The notes beneath the pieces were generated by a model. It worked only from the letters and a program-made list of their open reading frames with translations. It did not search any database and had not been told where the DNA came from. From Altericroceibacterium endophyticum (GTDB lineage: Bacteria > Pseudomonadota > Alphaproteobacteria > Sphingomonadales > Sphingomonadaceae), in the NCBI RefSeq assembly GCF_009827595.1, contig NZ_WTYT01000006.1:124001-188000 (forward strand): 64,000 nt of DNA, written 5' to 3'. Both the position numbers and the translations under genes were made by a program. This document shows positions 26,143 to 35,006 of the stretch, piece after piece; position 1 is the stretch's first letter; each line of letters starts with the position of its first letter.

Positions 26143-26823
26143 CTATCCATTGACCTCGCAAGGCGGCGCGATCAGGGCCTCTGACAGGAAATGCACGGTC
26201 GGCGCGATTCCGGCCTGCACATTCATGTAATCCTCCTCGCCATCGGCCAGCCCCACACGCTGAACCAATGCGGAAAGGCGCGGGCTGAAGGCCTGAATAT
26301 GCAAGGTCGTGCCCAGCACACCATTCAGGCGCCAATGGAATTCCGCATCCGTCAGATGATCACACAGACCGTGCAGCCGGTGCACGAATTCGCGGCTCAT
26401 CTCGCTCATGATCTCATTGGCGATAACCCGTACTGCCGGCGCGGGATCGGAACTGACCCGAATGTAGAATTGCTGCAGCAGGCTACGCTCCGAATCGCTG
26501 CCGCCGAAGATCTCTAGGAAAGGTTCGAAATGGGCCTTCAGCAGATTGGCGATACGTTCCTTGCGGCTTGTGTCTGAAGCTTCCAGATCGTCCAGTGCAG
26601 CATAGCGGGCAAGGCGGGCATTCACCATTGGCTCAAGCTGCAAGGTGCAGATTTCCCGAATCAGCCCATCCTTGTTGCCCCAGTGATAATGCAGCGTCCC
26701 CAGCGTGGTCCCCGCCGCCTTGGCGACATCCCGGATTGTCATCCCGTCATAGCCATGTTCGGCGAAGAGCCGGGTCGCGGCATCGAGAAATGCCGCCTTC
26801 GACTTGGGCGTTTTGCGGGTCAT
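26143..26823 (-). CDS. TetR-family regulator
   Basis: 226 residues from ATG 26823; a GTG at 26853 or a longer frame to 26925 is possible. The N-terminal HTH runs through AAFLDAATRLFAEHGYDGMT, then IRDVAKAAGTTLGTLHYHWG, the classic TetR recognition helix. The C-terminal ligand domain is variable. It is divergent from the flavocytochrome operon, and the palindrome at 26893-26904 between them is a likely operator, so it probably represses that operon until an aromatic inducer binds. Confidence 0.88.
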   Translation of the reverse strand: MTRKTPKSKAAFLDAATRLFAEHGYDGMTIRDVAKAAGTTLGTLHYHWGNKDGLIREICTLQLEPMVNARLARYAALDDLEASDTSRKERIANLLKAHFEPFLEIFGGSDSERSLLQQFYIRVSSDPAPAVRVIANEIMSEMSREFVHRLHGLCDHLTDAEFHWRLNGVLGTTLHIQAFSPRLSALVQRVGLADGEEDYMNVQAGIAPTVHFLSEALIAPPCEVNG

Positions 26824-26880
26824 AGTGCCTTGTTTTGCGGCGTTTTTAGTCACGATTTCCGGTGCTCCAAGCGGTCGAAG

Positions 26881-26910
26881 TTGACATAATTCGTACGTAC
26901 GTACTAATTT
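26881..26910 (+). promoter_or_regulatory. Promoter with embedded TetR-type operator
   Basis: A consensus -35 TTGACA (26881-26886) and a possible -10 TAATTT (26905-26910, 18-base spacing) flank the perfect 12-base palindrome GTACGTACGTAC (26893-26904). A repressor bound here would block transcription toward the flavoprotein gene. Confidence 0.5.
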
Positions 26911-27024
26911 AGAGAAAATAGACAAGGGATGGTCGTCTTGTGTCGTCAGCCGGTGTGTCAGGCCTCATTCGAGCCTCTCCGTCAGCATTGATGTGCAAGG
27001 CACCGTAAATGGGAGGATACTGCC

Positions 27025-28581
27025 TTGGAACTGATTTTGCCCGAGGGGCATACTGAGCGCTCATTTCAGGCTGCGCTGAATGCTTTTTCCGGGGTTGTCG
27101 GCCCGGAATGGGTCTTGGCCACGGATAACGACCGGGACACCTACATGGATGCCTATGCTCTGGGCGACGGGCGCAACCGAGCACCTGGCGCGGCCGTTGC
27201 ACCGGCTTCGCAAGAAGAGGTGCAGGCAATCGTACGGCTGGCCAATGAACATCGCATCCCGCTCTGGCCAGTCGGTCGAGGGAAGAATCTCGGCTATGGC
27301 GGGACCTCGACCGTAATGCCCGGCACGGTGGTGCTGGATATGGGCCGGATGAACCGCATCCTGCATGTGGATGAAAAACATGCTTATTGCGTAGTCGAAC
27401 CCGGCGTGGGCTTCTTCGATCTCTATAATTACCTGAAGGACAACAACATACCTTTGTGGATGGCGGTTCCAGGCAATTCCTGGGGCAGCATGATCGGCAA
27501 CGCGCTGGAACGCGGCATCGGATACACCGCCTATGGCGACAATGTCGAACAGCTGTGCGGTATGGAAGTGGTCATGCCCGATGGCGATCTGCTGCGCACC
27601 GGGCTGGGGGCCATGGATGGCAGCAAAGGCACCTATCACTACAAATATGGCTATGGTCCCTCTTGGGATCAGATGTTCGTCCAGTCGAATTTCGGCATCG
27701 TTACGAAAGCCGGGATCTGGCTGCAACCCGAACCGCAAATGTCCGCCAAAGTCGGCATTTCCTTGCCGGCCTTCACCGATATCGGCTGGGCCATCGACAA
27801 GCTGGGCGACCTGCGCCGCCGTGATGTGATCCGGCACAATTTCGTTTTCGGCAATTACATGCATGAAGCCGCCGTCTATTCACAGCGAAGCGACTGGTAT
27901 GATGGTGAAGGCGCCCTGCCCGATGCGATCAGCCAGAAGATCATCGACAAATACGGGATGGGCTGGTGGAGCTTCCGCCTGAACGTCGCGGGAGGTCCCG
28001 GCATGGTCGAGGCCCATATGAAAGAAATCTCCGACGCGCTGGAACCTCAGCTGGATTACAAGCTGGACTGGACGACCTGGAAACCCGGCGACCCTATCGA
28101 GAAATCGGCCCGCGGAATCCCCAGCGTCACCGCCCTGCAGATCGTTAACTGGTATGGCGGGCGCGGCGGCCATATCGGCTTTTCACCGGTGATGCCGCAG
28201 GACGGGGAACAGGCCCTGGCACAGGCGACGCGCATGAAGGGCCGTTTCGAGGAATACGGGCTGGATTACTACACCTCCTTCACCATGGGCCGCCGCCACA
28301 TCAACAATGTAAATCTGATCCTCTATAACCGCGACAATGCAGACATGGTTTCGCGAGCGCGGGGCCTGTTCAATACATTGATCGAGGATTCCGCGGCCAA
28401 CGGATATGGTGAATATCGGACGCATATCGATTTCATGGAGCCCGTGGCGAAGAGCTACGACTTCAACAACAACGCGCAATTACGCTTCAACGAAAAGATC
28501 AAGCAGGCGCTGGACCCCAATGGCGTGATCGCCCCCGGCAAATATGGGATCGGCACTTTCCGTGAGGGAGACGCCGCATGA
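27025..28581 (+). CDS. PCMH/vanillyl-alcohol-oxidase-type flavoprotein (4-alkylphenol hydroxylase large subunit)
   Basis: 518 residues. The FAD-binding PCMH-type domain (about 50-235) contains IPLWPVGRGKNLGYGGTST and VEPGVGFFDLYNYLKDNNI. The substrate/cap domain (about 240-500) holds DYYTSFTMGRRHINNV, and the C-terminus ends ALDPNGVIAPGKYGIG. This is the p-cresol methylhydroxylase / eugenol hydroxylase flavoprotein family, which oxidises 4-alkylphenols via a quinone methide and passes electrons to a cytochrome c. That cytochrome is encoded next (ATGA overlap). The protein has no signal peptide although the cytochrome is exported. The exact phenol cannot be told. Confidence 0.88.
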   Translation: MELILPEGHTERSFQAALNAFSGVVGPEWVLATDNDRDTYMDAYALGDGRNRAPGAAVAPASQEEVQAIVRLANEHRIPLWPVGRGKNLGYGGTSTVMPGTVVLDMGRMNRILHVDEKHAYCVVEPGVGFFDLYNYLKDNNIPLWMAVPGNSWGSMIGNALERGIGYTAYGDNVEQLCGMEVVMPDGDLLRTGLGAMDGSKGTYHYKYGYGPSWDQMFVQSNFGIVTKAGIWLQPEPQMSAKVGISLPAFTDIGWAIDKLGDLRRRDVIRHNFVFGNYMHEAAVYSQRSDWYDGEGALPDAISQKIIDKYGMGWWSFRLNVAGGPGMVEAHMKEISDALEPQLDYKLDWTTWKPGDPIEKSARGIPSVTALQIVNWYGGRGGHIGFSPVMPQDGEQALAQATRMKGRFEEYGLDYYTSFTMGRRHINNVNLILYNRDNADMVSRARGLFNTLIEDSAANGYGEYRTHIDFMEPVAKSYDFNNNAQLRFNEKIKQALDPNGVIAPGKYGIGTFREGDAA

Positions 28582-28991
28582 AGAGCTTCTCCATATCGGC
28601 TGCAATGCTCGCCTGCTCTTTCCTTGCCGCTTGCGGAACTCCAGCTGAAAAGGCGGAAAGCCCCGCATTGGCCGAGGCCAAACCCGCGAGCCAGGAAGAA
28701 GCGCTGTTCCTCAGGAAATGCGGCATTTGTCATAGCAAGGGCGGCACCGGCACGATGATGCTTGAGCGGCGGCTGGGCGCGGAGAATGCCCTGCTGGCCG
28801 AGCGTACGGATCTGACCCCGGAATATATCGCCGCAGTTGTCCGCCATGGGCTCAATTCCATGCCGCCAATCACAAGAGTGGAACTGACCGATGCGCAATT
28901 GAGAGATGTCAGTTTCTATCTCACCGGTCAGCGGCTCACCGATGAGGTGGCGGAGAAACCCGGCGATACGGCAAAGGACAAGCAACCATGA
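28578..28991 (+). CDS. Lipid-anchored cytochrome c subunit of the flavocytochrome
   Basis: 137 residues. The lipoprotein signal ends FLAAC, giving lipidated Cys19. One c-type heme site, Cys48-Gly-Ile-Cys51-His52 (KCGICHSKGG), and probable axial Met95 in NSMPPITRVELTD. It should take electrons from the flavoprotein encoded just upstream and pass them to the respiratory chain. A lipid anchor would hold the complex at a membrane. Overlaps the next gene by four bases. Confidence 0.88.
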   Translation: MKSFSISAAMLACSFLAACGTPAEKAESPALAEAKPASQEEALFLRKCGICHSKGGTGTMMLERRLGAENALLAERTDLTPEYIAAVVRHGLNSMPPITRVELTDAQLRDVSFYLTGQRLTDEVAEKPGDTAKDKQP

Positions 28992-29482
28992 TTGCCCGGC
29001 GCGATTTCCTCAAGGCGGGTGCTGCGCTGAGCGTGTCTGCGGTAACTGCCAGCGCAATACATTTCTCGCACGCGGCGGGATCTACAAACGCTTTCGCCTT
29101 TTTTGATCGCAATATGCCTGACGGCCAGCGCTTTGCACTGCTGGCCGAACAGATCGGCATGGATAGACGCGATACAGGGCGGGACATGGCCGCTCTCCTC
29201 TATGGAGAAATGCGGGACTGGACCGAAAGGGAGGGCACGTTGTTTCTTGGCGTGACCCGCTATGCGGATTTCACCGTGGCATCGGGAATAGCCCGGGAGA
29301 ATGGTCGGTCAATGCTCGCGGCCGTGCAGCGGCGGGAAGGCCCTGAAGACCTGCAATGGCTTCGTGGTGAACCGGGAGCGCTGGCAAGGGCGGCCCTGAA
29401 AAATGGCCTGCAAACAGCCCATCTCGAAACGCCGGAACACCTGCTTGGCGCGCCGGGCAGTATCCTGTGGGCGATGGCCTGA
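28988..29482 (+). CDS. Small Tat-signal protein, candidate third (hitchhiker) subunit
   Basis: 164 residues with a twin-arginine signal (RRDFLKAGAALSVSAVTASA, residues 4-23) and cleavage near SHAAG. No cofactor motif is visible, so it needs no Tat export on its own account. The mature part is helical-looking (RNMPDGQRFALLAEQIGMDR). It is coupled to the cytochrome by ATGA. By analogy with three-subunit gluconate and glucose dehydrogenases, whose small Tat subunit carries a signal-less flavoprotein across the membrane, this protein may export the upstream flavoprotein. That role is inferred; the family is not recognised. Confidence 0.7.
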   Translation: MIARRDFLKAGAALSVSAVTASAIHFSHAAGSTNAFAFFDRNMPDGQRFALLAEQIGMDRRDTGRDMAALLYGEMRDWTEREGTLFLGVTRYADFTVASGIARENGRSMLAAVQRREGPEDLQWLRGEPGALARAALKNGLQTAHLETPEHLLGAPGSILWAMA

Positions 29483-29586
29483 GCCGCAAACACCGGCCAG
29501 CTGGCCATGGGGAATGCGGGCTCATCTTTAAGGGAAGTACTGTCTGGAAAAGGCAGGCTTCGGGAGAGTGACTGAGAGGAAGGGAC

Positions 29587-32274
29587 ATGCGCAATCCGCT
29601 ACCGAACCCACAGATCGCCGATGGTCTTGGGCTGCCGACGACAATTGCCCGCACACGGCTAAAGCCCTGTCGGGAAGCTGCGGAGCGTGCGCGGATTACG
29701 CTGCTTCGCGCACCCGCTGGATATGGCAAGACGTCGCTTCTGCAAGATTGGCAAGATGCCTTCTTGCGAAGCGGGGCCAAGGTATTGTTCTTTTCCCTTT
29801 CCCGGTGGGACACGGATTTTCGGCGGTTCTGGCAGACGCTTCTGCTGGCCACGCGGCGGGCAGGATGGCCGGTGGAATTCCCCGGCGATGTCGAAAACAG
29901 CCAGCTCGCTCCGCATTTTTTTGAGGAACTGACCAGACTGATTGCCGGGCCCTTCGTGATGATCCTCGACGATGCTCATTTCGCCTCGGATGAAGCACTG
30001 GCAGATCTCGTGGACATGGCACCGCGGCAGGTCCGGCTAATTATAGCTAGCCGGACAAAATTGCCCCTTCCCCTGGCCAGGCTGAGAACGCTGGAACAAT
30101 TGGTTGAACTCGGCTGCAACGAATTGCGCTTCGATGCCCTCGAGAGCGAGGAACTGAAGGCAGCGGCGGGCCGTGATGAAATGACCGAGCGCGAACTGTC
30201 CCGGCTGGTCGAGAAATCGGAAGGCTGGCCGGTCGCCCTCAAGACCGCACTGGCCCAAACATCCTTGCAACCCACTCGAGCTCACCGGCTGAGCGGATGC
30301 CATGCAGATCTGGCCGCCTATTTCGAAGAAGAAATCCTCGCCGGGATCAGCCCGCGTGAACGGACTTTCCTGACCGCTATCTCGATACTGCCGCGCCTGT
30401 CCGACGATCTGTGCCGCTATGTGAGCAAGGACGAGCTGGCCGAGCAACTGCTGTACAAGCTTCATGATGACGGGCTGCTGATATCCGCCATAGATACCGA
30501 TCACCGCTGGCTCCGCCTGCACGGTCTGCTGGCCGAATATCTCCAGCACCGGATACCTTCAGAGAGGCTCGACTGCAGGGCGCTCCATATGCGGGCCTGT
30601 GACTGGTTCTATGGGCAGGGCATGACTCAGGAAGCCTTCGATCACGCCCATGCGGCAGGCAACATGCAAAGAGCAGGGGAAATACTGCTGGCAGAATATC
30701 GCGGCCTGTTCGCCTGCTGGCGCTATGGCCAGTTTCTGAAAATGGCCTTGCGTCTGCCGCAGGAGGTCATCGAACAATTTCCGGAAATCGGTGTGGCGAT
30801 GGCCTGGCCTCTGGCCGTGCGCGGGCAATGGGCGCATGCCGGGGCTCTGATCGATGCCGCCCGCAACAGCCTGATCTCGATCGCAGCGGAAGAAGGCAAA
30901 CAGAGCGAAAGCTATCGCAGGCTCTCCTTCGCAATTGCGCATAGTGAAATGGTGCGCGCGAAATATTGCGGACAGAACCATCTGGCTGAACGCCAGTGCA
31001 GAGAGCTTGTCGAACACTATCCTGATGGCGACCCTTTCACTCTGGGCGTTGTCTTTACCTCGCTGATGCTGGTGCAATGCGCTGGTTTCCGCCTCAAAGG
31101 CGTGGAGTATCTCAATAGCCAGGCAATGGAACAATACCGCCTTGCCGGAGTAAGCGGGCCGAACGCTTTCCACGTGAAGACATATGCCCGCTATCTCGCA
31201 ACGGTGGGCCGCAGCGACGAGGCCGTCGACATTCTGGCGCAGGCTTTGGAGGATGGAGCCGAGAAGGGAAATGGCAGGCATTTCGACGCCTTGATCGCCA
31301 TCCCTCTCTGCGCGATTCATTATTTGCGCGGAGAGCTGACAGAGGCCGAGAACCTGTTGCGCCGTTACCGCGAGGAAGCGGAGCAAAGCAACCTGATCGA
31401 CATGAGCATCGATTACTGGGTCACGCGGGCGCGTCTCGTCTGGCAAAGAGGCGACACGCCCCATGCGCATTACATATTGCGCAAGGGATGGTTTCGCGCG
31501 GAAGCACAGGGTTCCGAACAGTTCAAGGCCAGCATCGGACTGGAACGAATACGGTTGCTTCTGGCATCGGCCCAGCCGGATAATGCCATGCGCGTCGGCA
31601 AGGAACTGGACCTGCCGACCGATATCAAGACATTGCTGCCAGAAAGCGACGGCACGCAATTGAACAGTATTCGCGCAATGTGCTGGGTCCGCCTTGCCAC
31701 TACACAGAACCGGGTGCCCGATGCCATCAGAGTAGCGTCGGCCTGGCTCTCCTATACTCTGCGAGGTCTGGCCACTGTCGACAGCGTCGGCTGGCAATTG
31801 CTGCTGAGCCATCTGTATTGGCTGAACGGAGATGTCCGCGCCGCGCAAAGATGCGTTCGCAGCGCACTTGCCGATGCGTCTCAGGCTGGCTTGTTGCGGA
31901 TGGTGCTGGATGAAGGGCCCGTGATCGGCAGACTGGTCGCCGAAGAATGCCTGAGAAACAGCGGCGAGGACGGGGCGGAAAGCGCTTTCCGCACGGCCTT
32001 GCTCGAAGGAATACGGCAGGAAATGGGGGACGCCATCCTCTCGTGCGAAGACAGCAGTGTCGAGGAAAGACCAATCTGCGAGGCCCTGACCGGCAAGGAG
32101 TTGGAAATCCTCTCCATGATCGGATCCGGTAATCGCAATGTCGATGTCGCTAGCAAGGTTGGTATCTCGGAAGGGTCCGTGAAATGGTATCTTCAGCGGA
32201 TCTATGACAAGATGGGCGTCCGCAAGCGCTCCATCGCTGTTGAACGTGCGAGGCAGCTCGGCTGGTTGCGCTGA
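29587..32274 (+). CDS. MalT-like LuxR-family regulator (LAL type)
   Basis: 895 residues, the typical size of large ATP-binding LuxR regulators. N-terminal STAND ATPase with Walker A APAGYGKTSLL (about 39-49) and Walker B-like FVMILDDAHF. A long helical, TPR-like sensor region (about 330-800). The C-terminal LuxR HTH (about 830-893) has LTGKELEILSMIGSG and SEGSVKWYLQRIYDKMGV. ATG 29587 has a GAGAGGAAGG ribosome site. It likely activates the neighbouring receptor/transporter genes or the flavocytochrome operon on binding an aromatic ligand and ATP. Confidence 0.9.
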   Translation: MRNPLPNPQIADGLGLPTTIARTRLKPCREAAERARITLLRAPAGYGKTSLLQDWQDAFLRSGAKVLFFSLSRWDTDFRRFWQTLLLATRRAGWPVEFPGDVENSQLAPHFFEELTRLIAGPFVMILDDAHFASDEALADLVDMAPRQVRLIIASRTKLPLPLARLRTLEQLVELGCNELRFDALESEELKAAAGRDEMTERELSRLVEKSEGWPVALKTALAQTSLQPTRAHRLSGCHADLAAYFEEEILAGISPRERTFLTAISILPRLSDDLCRYVSKDELAEQLLYKLHDDGLLISAIDTDHRWLRLHGLLAEYLQHRIPSERLDCRALHMRACDWFYGQGMTQEAFDHAHAAGNMQRAGEILLAEYRGLFACWRYGQFLKMALRLPQEVIEQFPEIGVAMAWPLAVRGQWAHAGALIDAARNSLISIAAEEGKQSESYRRLSFAIAHSEMVRAKYCGQNHLAERQCRELVEHYPDGDPFTLGVVFTSLMLVQCAGFRLKGVEYLNSQAMEQYRLAGVSGPNAFHVKTYARYLATVGRSDEAVDILAQALEDGAEKGNGRHFDALIAIPLCAIHYLRGELTEAENLLRRYREEAEQSNLIDMSIDYWVTRARLVWQRGDTPHAHYILRKGWFRAEAQGSEQFKASIGLERIRLLLASAQPDNAMRVGKELDLPTDIKTLLPESDGTQLNSIRAMCWVRLATTQNRVPDAIRVASAWLSYTLRGLATVDSVGWQLLLSHLYWLNGDVRAAQRCVRSALADASQAGLLRMVLDEGPVIGRLVAEECLRNSGEDGAESAFRTALLEGIRQEMGDAILSCEDSSVEERPICEALTGKELEILSMIGSGNRNVDVASKVGISEGSVKWYLQRIYDKMGVRKRSIAVERARQLGWLR

Positions 32275-32369
32275 ATCCATTGCAGATCCATCCTTCAAAC
32301 TGACCCAGAGCCCGGTTCTGGCCGCGCAGTGCGGAGAAGATGCGGCCATGAACTTGGTATCCAGGGAAA

Positions 32370-32397
32370 TGGCGGAATGCCGTGCCGCATTCCGCCA
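32370..32397 (-). terminator. Hairpin between the LuxR and receptor genes
   Basis: TGGCGGAATGC (32370-32380) pairs with GCATTCCGCCA (32387-32397) over a six-base loop. TTT follows on the minus strand, so it most likely ends the receptor transcript. The two genes are convergent. Confidence 0.5.
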
Positions 32398-32418
32398 CTT
32401 ACTTCATGCCTGCCGCGC

Positions 32419-34752
32419 TCAGAAATCCTTGCTGAGCGTTACCGACCATTCCCGCGGACGGGAGGGCTGACCGGTGAAGTTATAGCCGCCTGCCTGAATG
32501 AAGCGGTTTACGTAGTAGAACTTATTGAACAGATTGGTGACACCAAGCGCCAAGCTCCAGTCCTCACCCGGACTGTCATAGGTCAGCCGGGCATTCGCGA
32601 CGGTGTAACCTGGTTCGGCAGCCAGCGGATTGTTCGTATATTCATTGAAGACGCGTGACTGGTAATACAGGTCGAAACGCGGGGTCAGTGAACCGAAGCC
32701 ATCGATTTCCGCCGTATATTGCGCGCCCAGATTGAACTTCCATTCCGGAGTGCCGGGCGCCTTGCTGTCCAGCGTAGGGCCGCCGCTGACACCTGCCGCC
32801 GCGCCCAGATCGGTGATTTCGAAATCGGTGTAGCTCCCCGAAGCCTCGATCACGAAGGCTGGAGCAGGATTCAACGTCAATTCCGCTTCCAACCCCTTGA
32901 TGGTCGCTTCGCCGACATTGGAAATGACGATGCTGGGGTTGCCCAGATTATCCATGCCGTTCGCGCTAAGCTGCATATTGGTGTAATCGCTGTAATATGC
33001 AGCAAGGTTGAGCCGCACCATGCGGTCGAAGAATTCGCTCTTCAGGCCGATTTCATAGGCGTCCAGCGTTTCCGGGCCGAACGGCACGGCTGATGCCGGC
33101 GTGAAGGGCCGCGGATTGATCCCGCCGCCTTTGAAGCCGGTGGAATATTGCGCATAGGTCATCAGGTCGTCGGTCCACTGATAATCGATGCCCAGCTTGT
33201 AATCGAAACGATCGAAGGTCGCTTCGGGCGCGGTGAAGGCGCCGCCCGCGAAGAAAGGCGTGCCCGAGGGCTGGTTCGTCCGGTCGAAGCGATAGGTCTT
33301 GGCTTCATCGGAATAGCGGACGCCTGCGGTCACACTCAGCCTGTCGGTCGGATGGACAATCGCATGCACGAAGGCAGACTTGTTTTCGCCATCCACCTGG
33401 TCGTTCTGATCGAAGACGATGCCGTTCGGGCCCGATGCCGGAAGCGACACGCCACCGCGGATATGCGCCTTGGAGTCGAAATAGAATGCACCGGTCGTCC
33501 ACTCAAGAAGACCGTCCAGAGCCTCACCTTGCAAGCGCAGTTCCTGCGTGACCTGGCGGAAGGACACATTGTTATCGGTCAGTGCGATAGGCAGCGGTGA
33601 GTTATCGGCATTCTGCGTGAAGCGACCGGAGAAGCGCTGATATGCCGTGATCGAACGCAGCGTGACGGAATCGCTGAGATGGACCTTCACATCGCCGGAG
33701 AAGCTCTCCGAATTCATGGTGTTGGTCGCGGGAACCTGCCGGCCATTGCTGAGATCCCGGTAGCTCGCATAGGTAACGTAAGGATCAGTCACGAAGCGCG
33801 AATCGAACGGAATCCCATAAGTCGGAACCAGCTTGTTCGCGTTGTAATTGTTCAGCGCGGTGGTGGGCGAGATATGGATCAGCGAATCCGCAGCCCCTTC
33901 AGAACTGTCGCGCATGATCTCTGCTGTCAGATTCACTTCAACCGCAGTGTCCGGCGTCCAGCGCAAAGCCGCACGGCCCGCGCGTACGCTTTCGCCGCCC
34001 AGTGTGCCGACCGTGCAATCTCCTGACGTTACCGTGGGCTGCAGATTGCCGGCCTGATCGGGATTGGCACAGGCGAAATCCACCCGGTCCACATATCCGT
34101 CGCGCTGTTTTGACGCCCCAGAGACACGCAAAGCAAGCGTGTCGTCTATGAGTGGCAGATTGACCATGCCGCGCAGGTCGAGACGCTCATAGCTCCCATA
34201 GGTGCCTTTCACGGAGGCTTCGAGTTCATTGGACGGCTTCTGCGAGATTAGGCGCACGGCGCCGCCAATGGAATTCTTGCCGAACAAGGTGCCTTGCGGA
34301 CCGCGCAGAATTTCCACCCGCTCCAGATCGAGCAGATCGAAAACCGAGCCGAACAGCGAAGCATGATAGACGTCGTCCACATAAAAGCCGACGGCGGGCT
34401 CCAGTGCGAAGTTGAAATCGCTCTGGCCGATGCCGCGGATATAGGCCTGTGTCGATTTGCCATAACCGGCGCTGGCGACGCGCAAGGTCACACTCGGCAC
34501 TGAACGCCCGACATCCGCGACATTGTCGAGGCTCCGGCTTTCCAGCGCCTCGCTGGTTAGTGCGGTGATGGCGAGCGGCGTTTCCTGAAGATTTGTATCC
34601 CGGAATTCCGCGGAAACGATGATGATGTTGTCGTCCAGCGCGGCCACGTCTTCTGCGTCAGCGGTATCTTGCGCCTGGGCAACACTCGCAGCGGTAAGCG
34701 CCAGCACAGATGCTCCCAATACATGCGCAATAGTACTCCTACGAATGGCCAT
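32419..34752 (-). CDS. TonB-dependent receptor of the flavocytochrome module
   Basis: 777 residues from ATG 34752, which has GGAGAG upstream; the frame is open further but without a signal. The signal peptide ends VAQAQ. The plug begins DNIIIVSAEFRDTNLQETP and has YIRGIGQSDFNFALEP and LERVEILRGPQGTLFGK. The beta-barrel ends in aromatic LSKDF, as needed for Bam insertion. It is close kin to the receptor at 56881. Convergent with the LuxR regulator and divergent from the SnoaL/MFS pair, so it probably imports the module's substrate. Confidence 0.92.
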   Translation of the reverse strand: MAIRRSTIAHVLGASVLALTAASVAQAQDTADAEDVAALDDNIIIVSAEFRDTNLQETPLAITALTSEALESRSLDNVADVGRSVPSVTLRVASAGYGKSTQAYIRGIGQSDFNFALEPAVGFYVDDVYHASLFGSVFDLLDLERVEILRGPQGTLFGKNSIGGAVRLISQKPSNELEASVKGTYGSYERLDLRGMVNLPLIDDTLALRVSGASKQRDGYVDRVDFACANPDQAGNLQPTVTSGDCTVGTLGGESVRAGRAALRWTPDTAVEVNLTAEIMRDSSEGAADSLIHISPTTALNNYNANKLVPTYGIPFDSRFVTDPYVTYASYRDLSNGRQVPATNTMNSESFSGDVKVHLSDSVTLRSITAYQRFSGRFTQNADNSPLPIALTDNNVSFRQVTQELRLQGEALDGLLEWTTGAFYFDSKAHIRGGVSLPASGPNGIVFDQNDQVDGENKSAFVHAIVHPTDRLSVTAGVRYSDEAKTYRFDRTNQPSGTPFFAGGAFTAPEATFDRFDYKLGIDYQWTDDLMTYAQYSTGFKGGGINPRPFTPASAVPFGPETLDAYEIGLKSEFFDRMVRLNLAAYYSDYTNMQLSANGMDNLGNPSIVISNVGEATIKGLEAELTLNPAPAFVIEASGSYTDFEITDLGAAAGVSGGPTLDSKAPGTPEWKFNLGAQYTAEIDGFGSLTPRFDLYYQSRVFNEYTNNPLAAEPGYTVANARLTYDSPGEDWSLALGVTNLFNKFYYVNRFIQAGGYNFTGQPSRPREWSVTLSKDF

Positions 34753-34831
34753 TTCTGCTCTCCTCCACAATTCAGCAAACATTTCCTGTTGCTTTGAAGA
34801 GCTGGCGAATAGGCACTCGCTGCAGACCAGC

Positions 34832-34905
34832 CACCTATCTTTTCGAACAAAGAACAGGGACCGCATCGGCCATTCAGCCGAAAACACTTATCGAAAAGAT
34901 AGGTG
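34832..34905. promoter_or_regulatory. Perfect 15-base inverted repeat in the receptor/SnoaL promoter region
   Basis: CACCTATCTTTTCGA (34832-34846) and TCGAAAAGATAGGTG (34891-34905) are exact reverse complements 44 bases apart. The first arm lies 80 bases upstream of the receptor start and the second 102 bases upstream of the SnoaL start. The layout suggests one activator site per divergent promoter, perhaps for the nearby LuxR regulator. Confidence 0.6.
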
Positions 34906-35006
34906 AACGCCGCCCCGCCCTGCCCCTAGGCCCAAGTGAATTGAGAAATCCCTGCGCAATAACAGCGATGGCGCAGCCGGATCACGCAGAGCAGGTAGGG
35001 AGAGAT

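Noticed and set aside
30559-32349. 596-codon open frame antisense to the LuxR-type gene
   Set aside because: It is the mirror of a gene with clear domains; the translated sequence has no recognisable motif and no ribosome site. Long antisense frames are expected in GC-rich genes.
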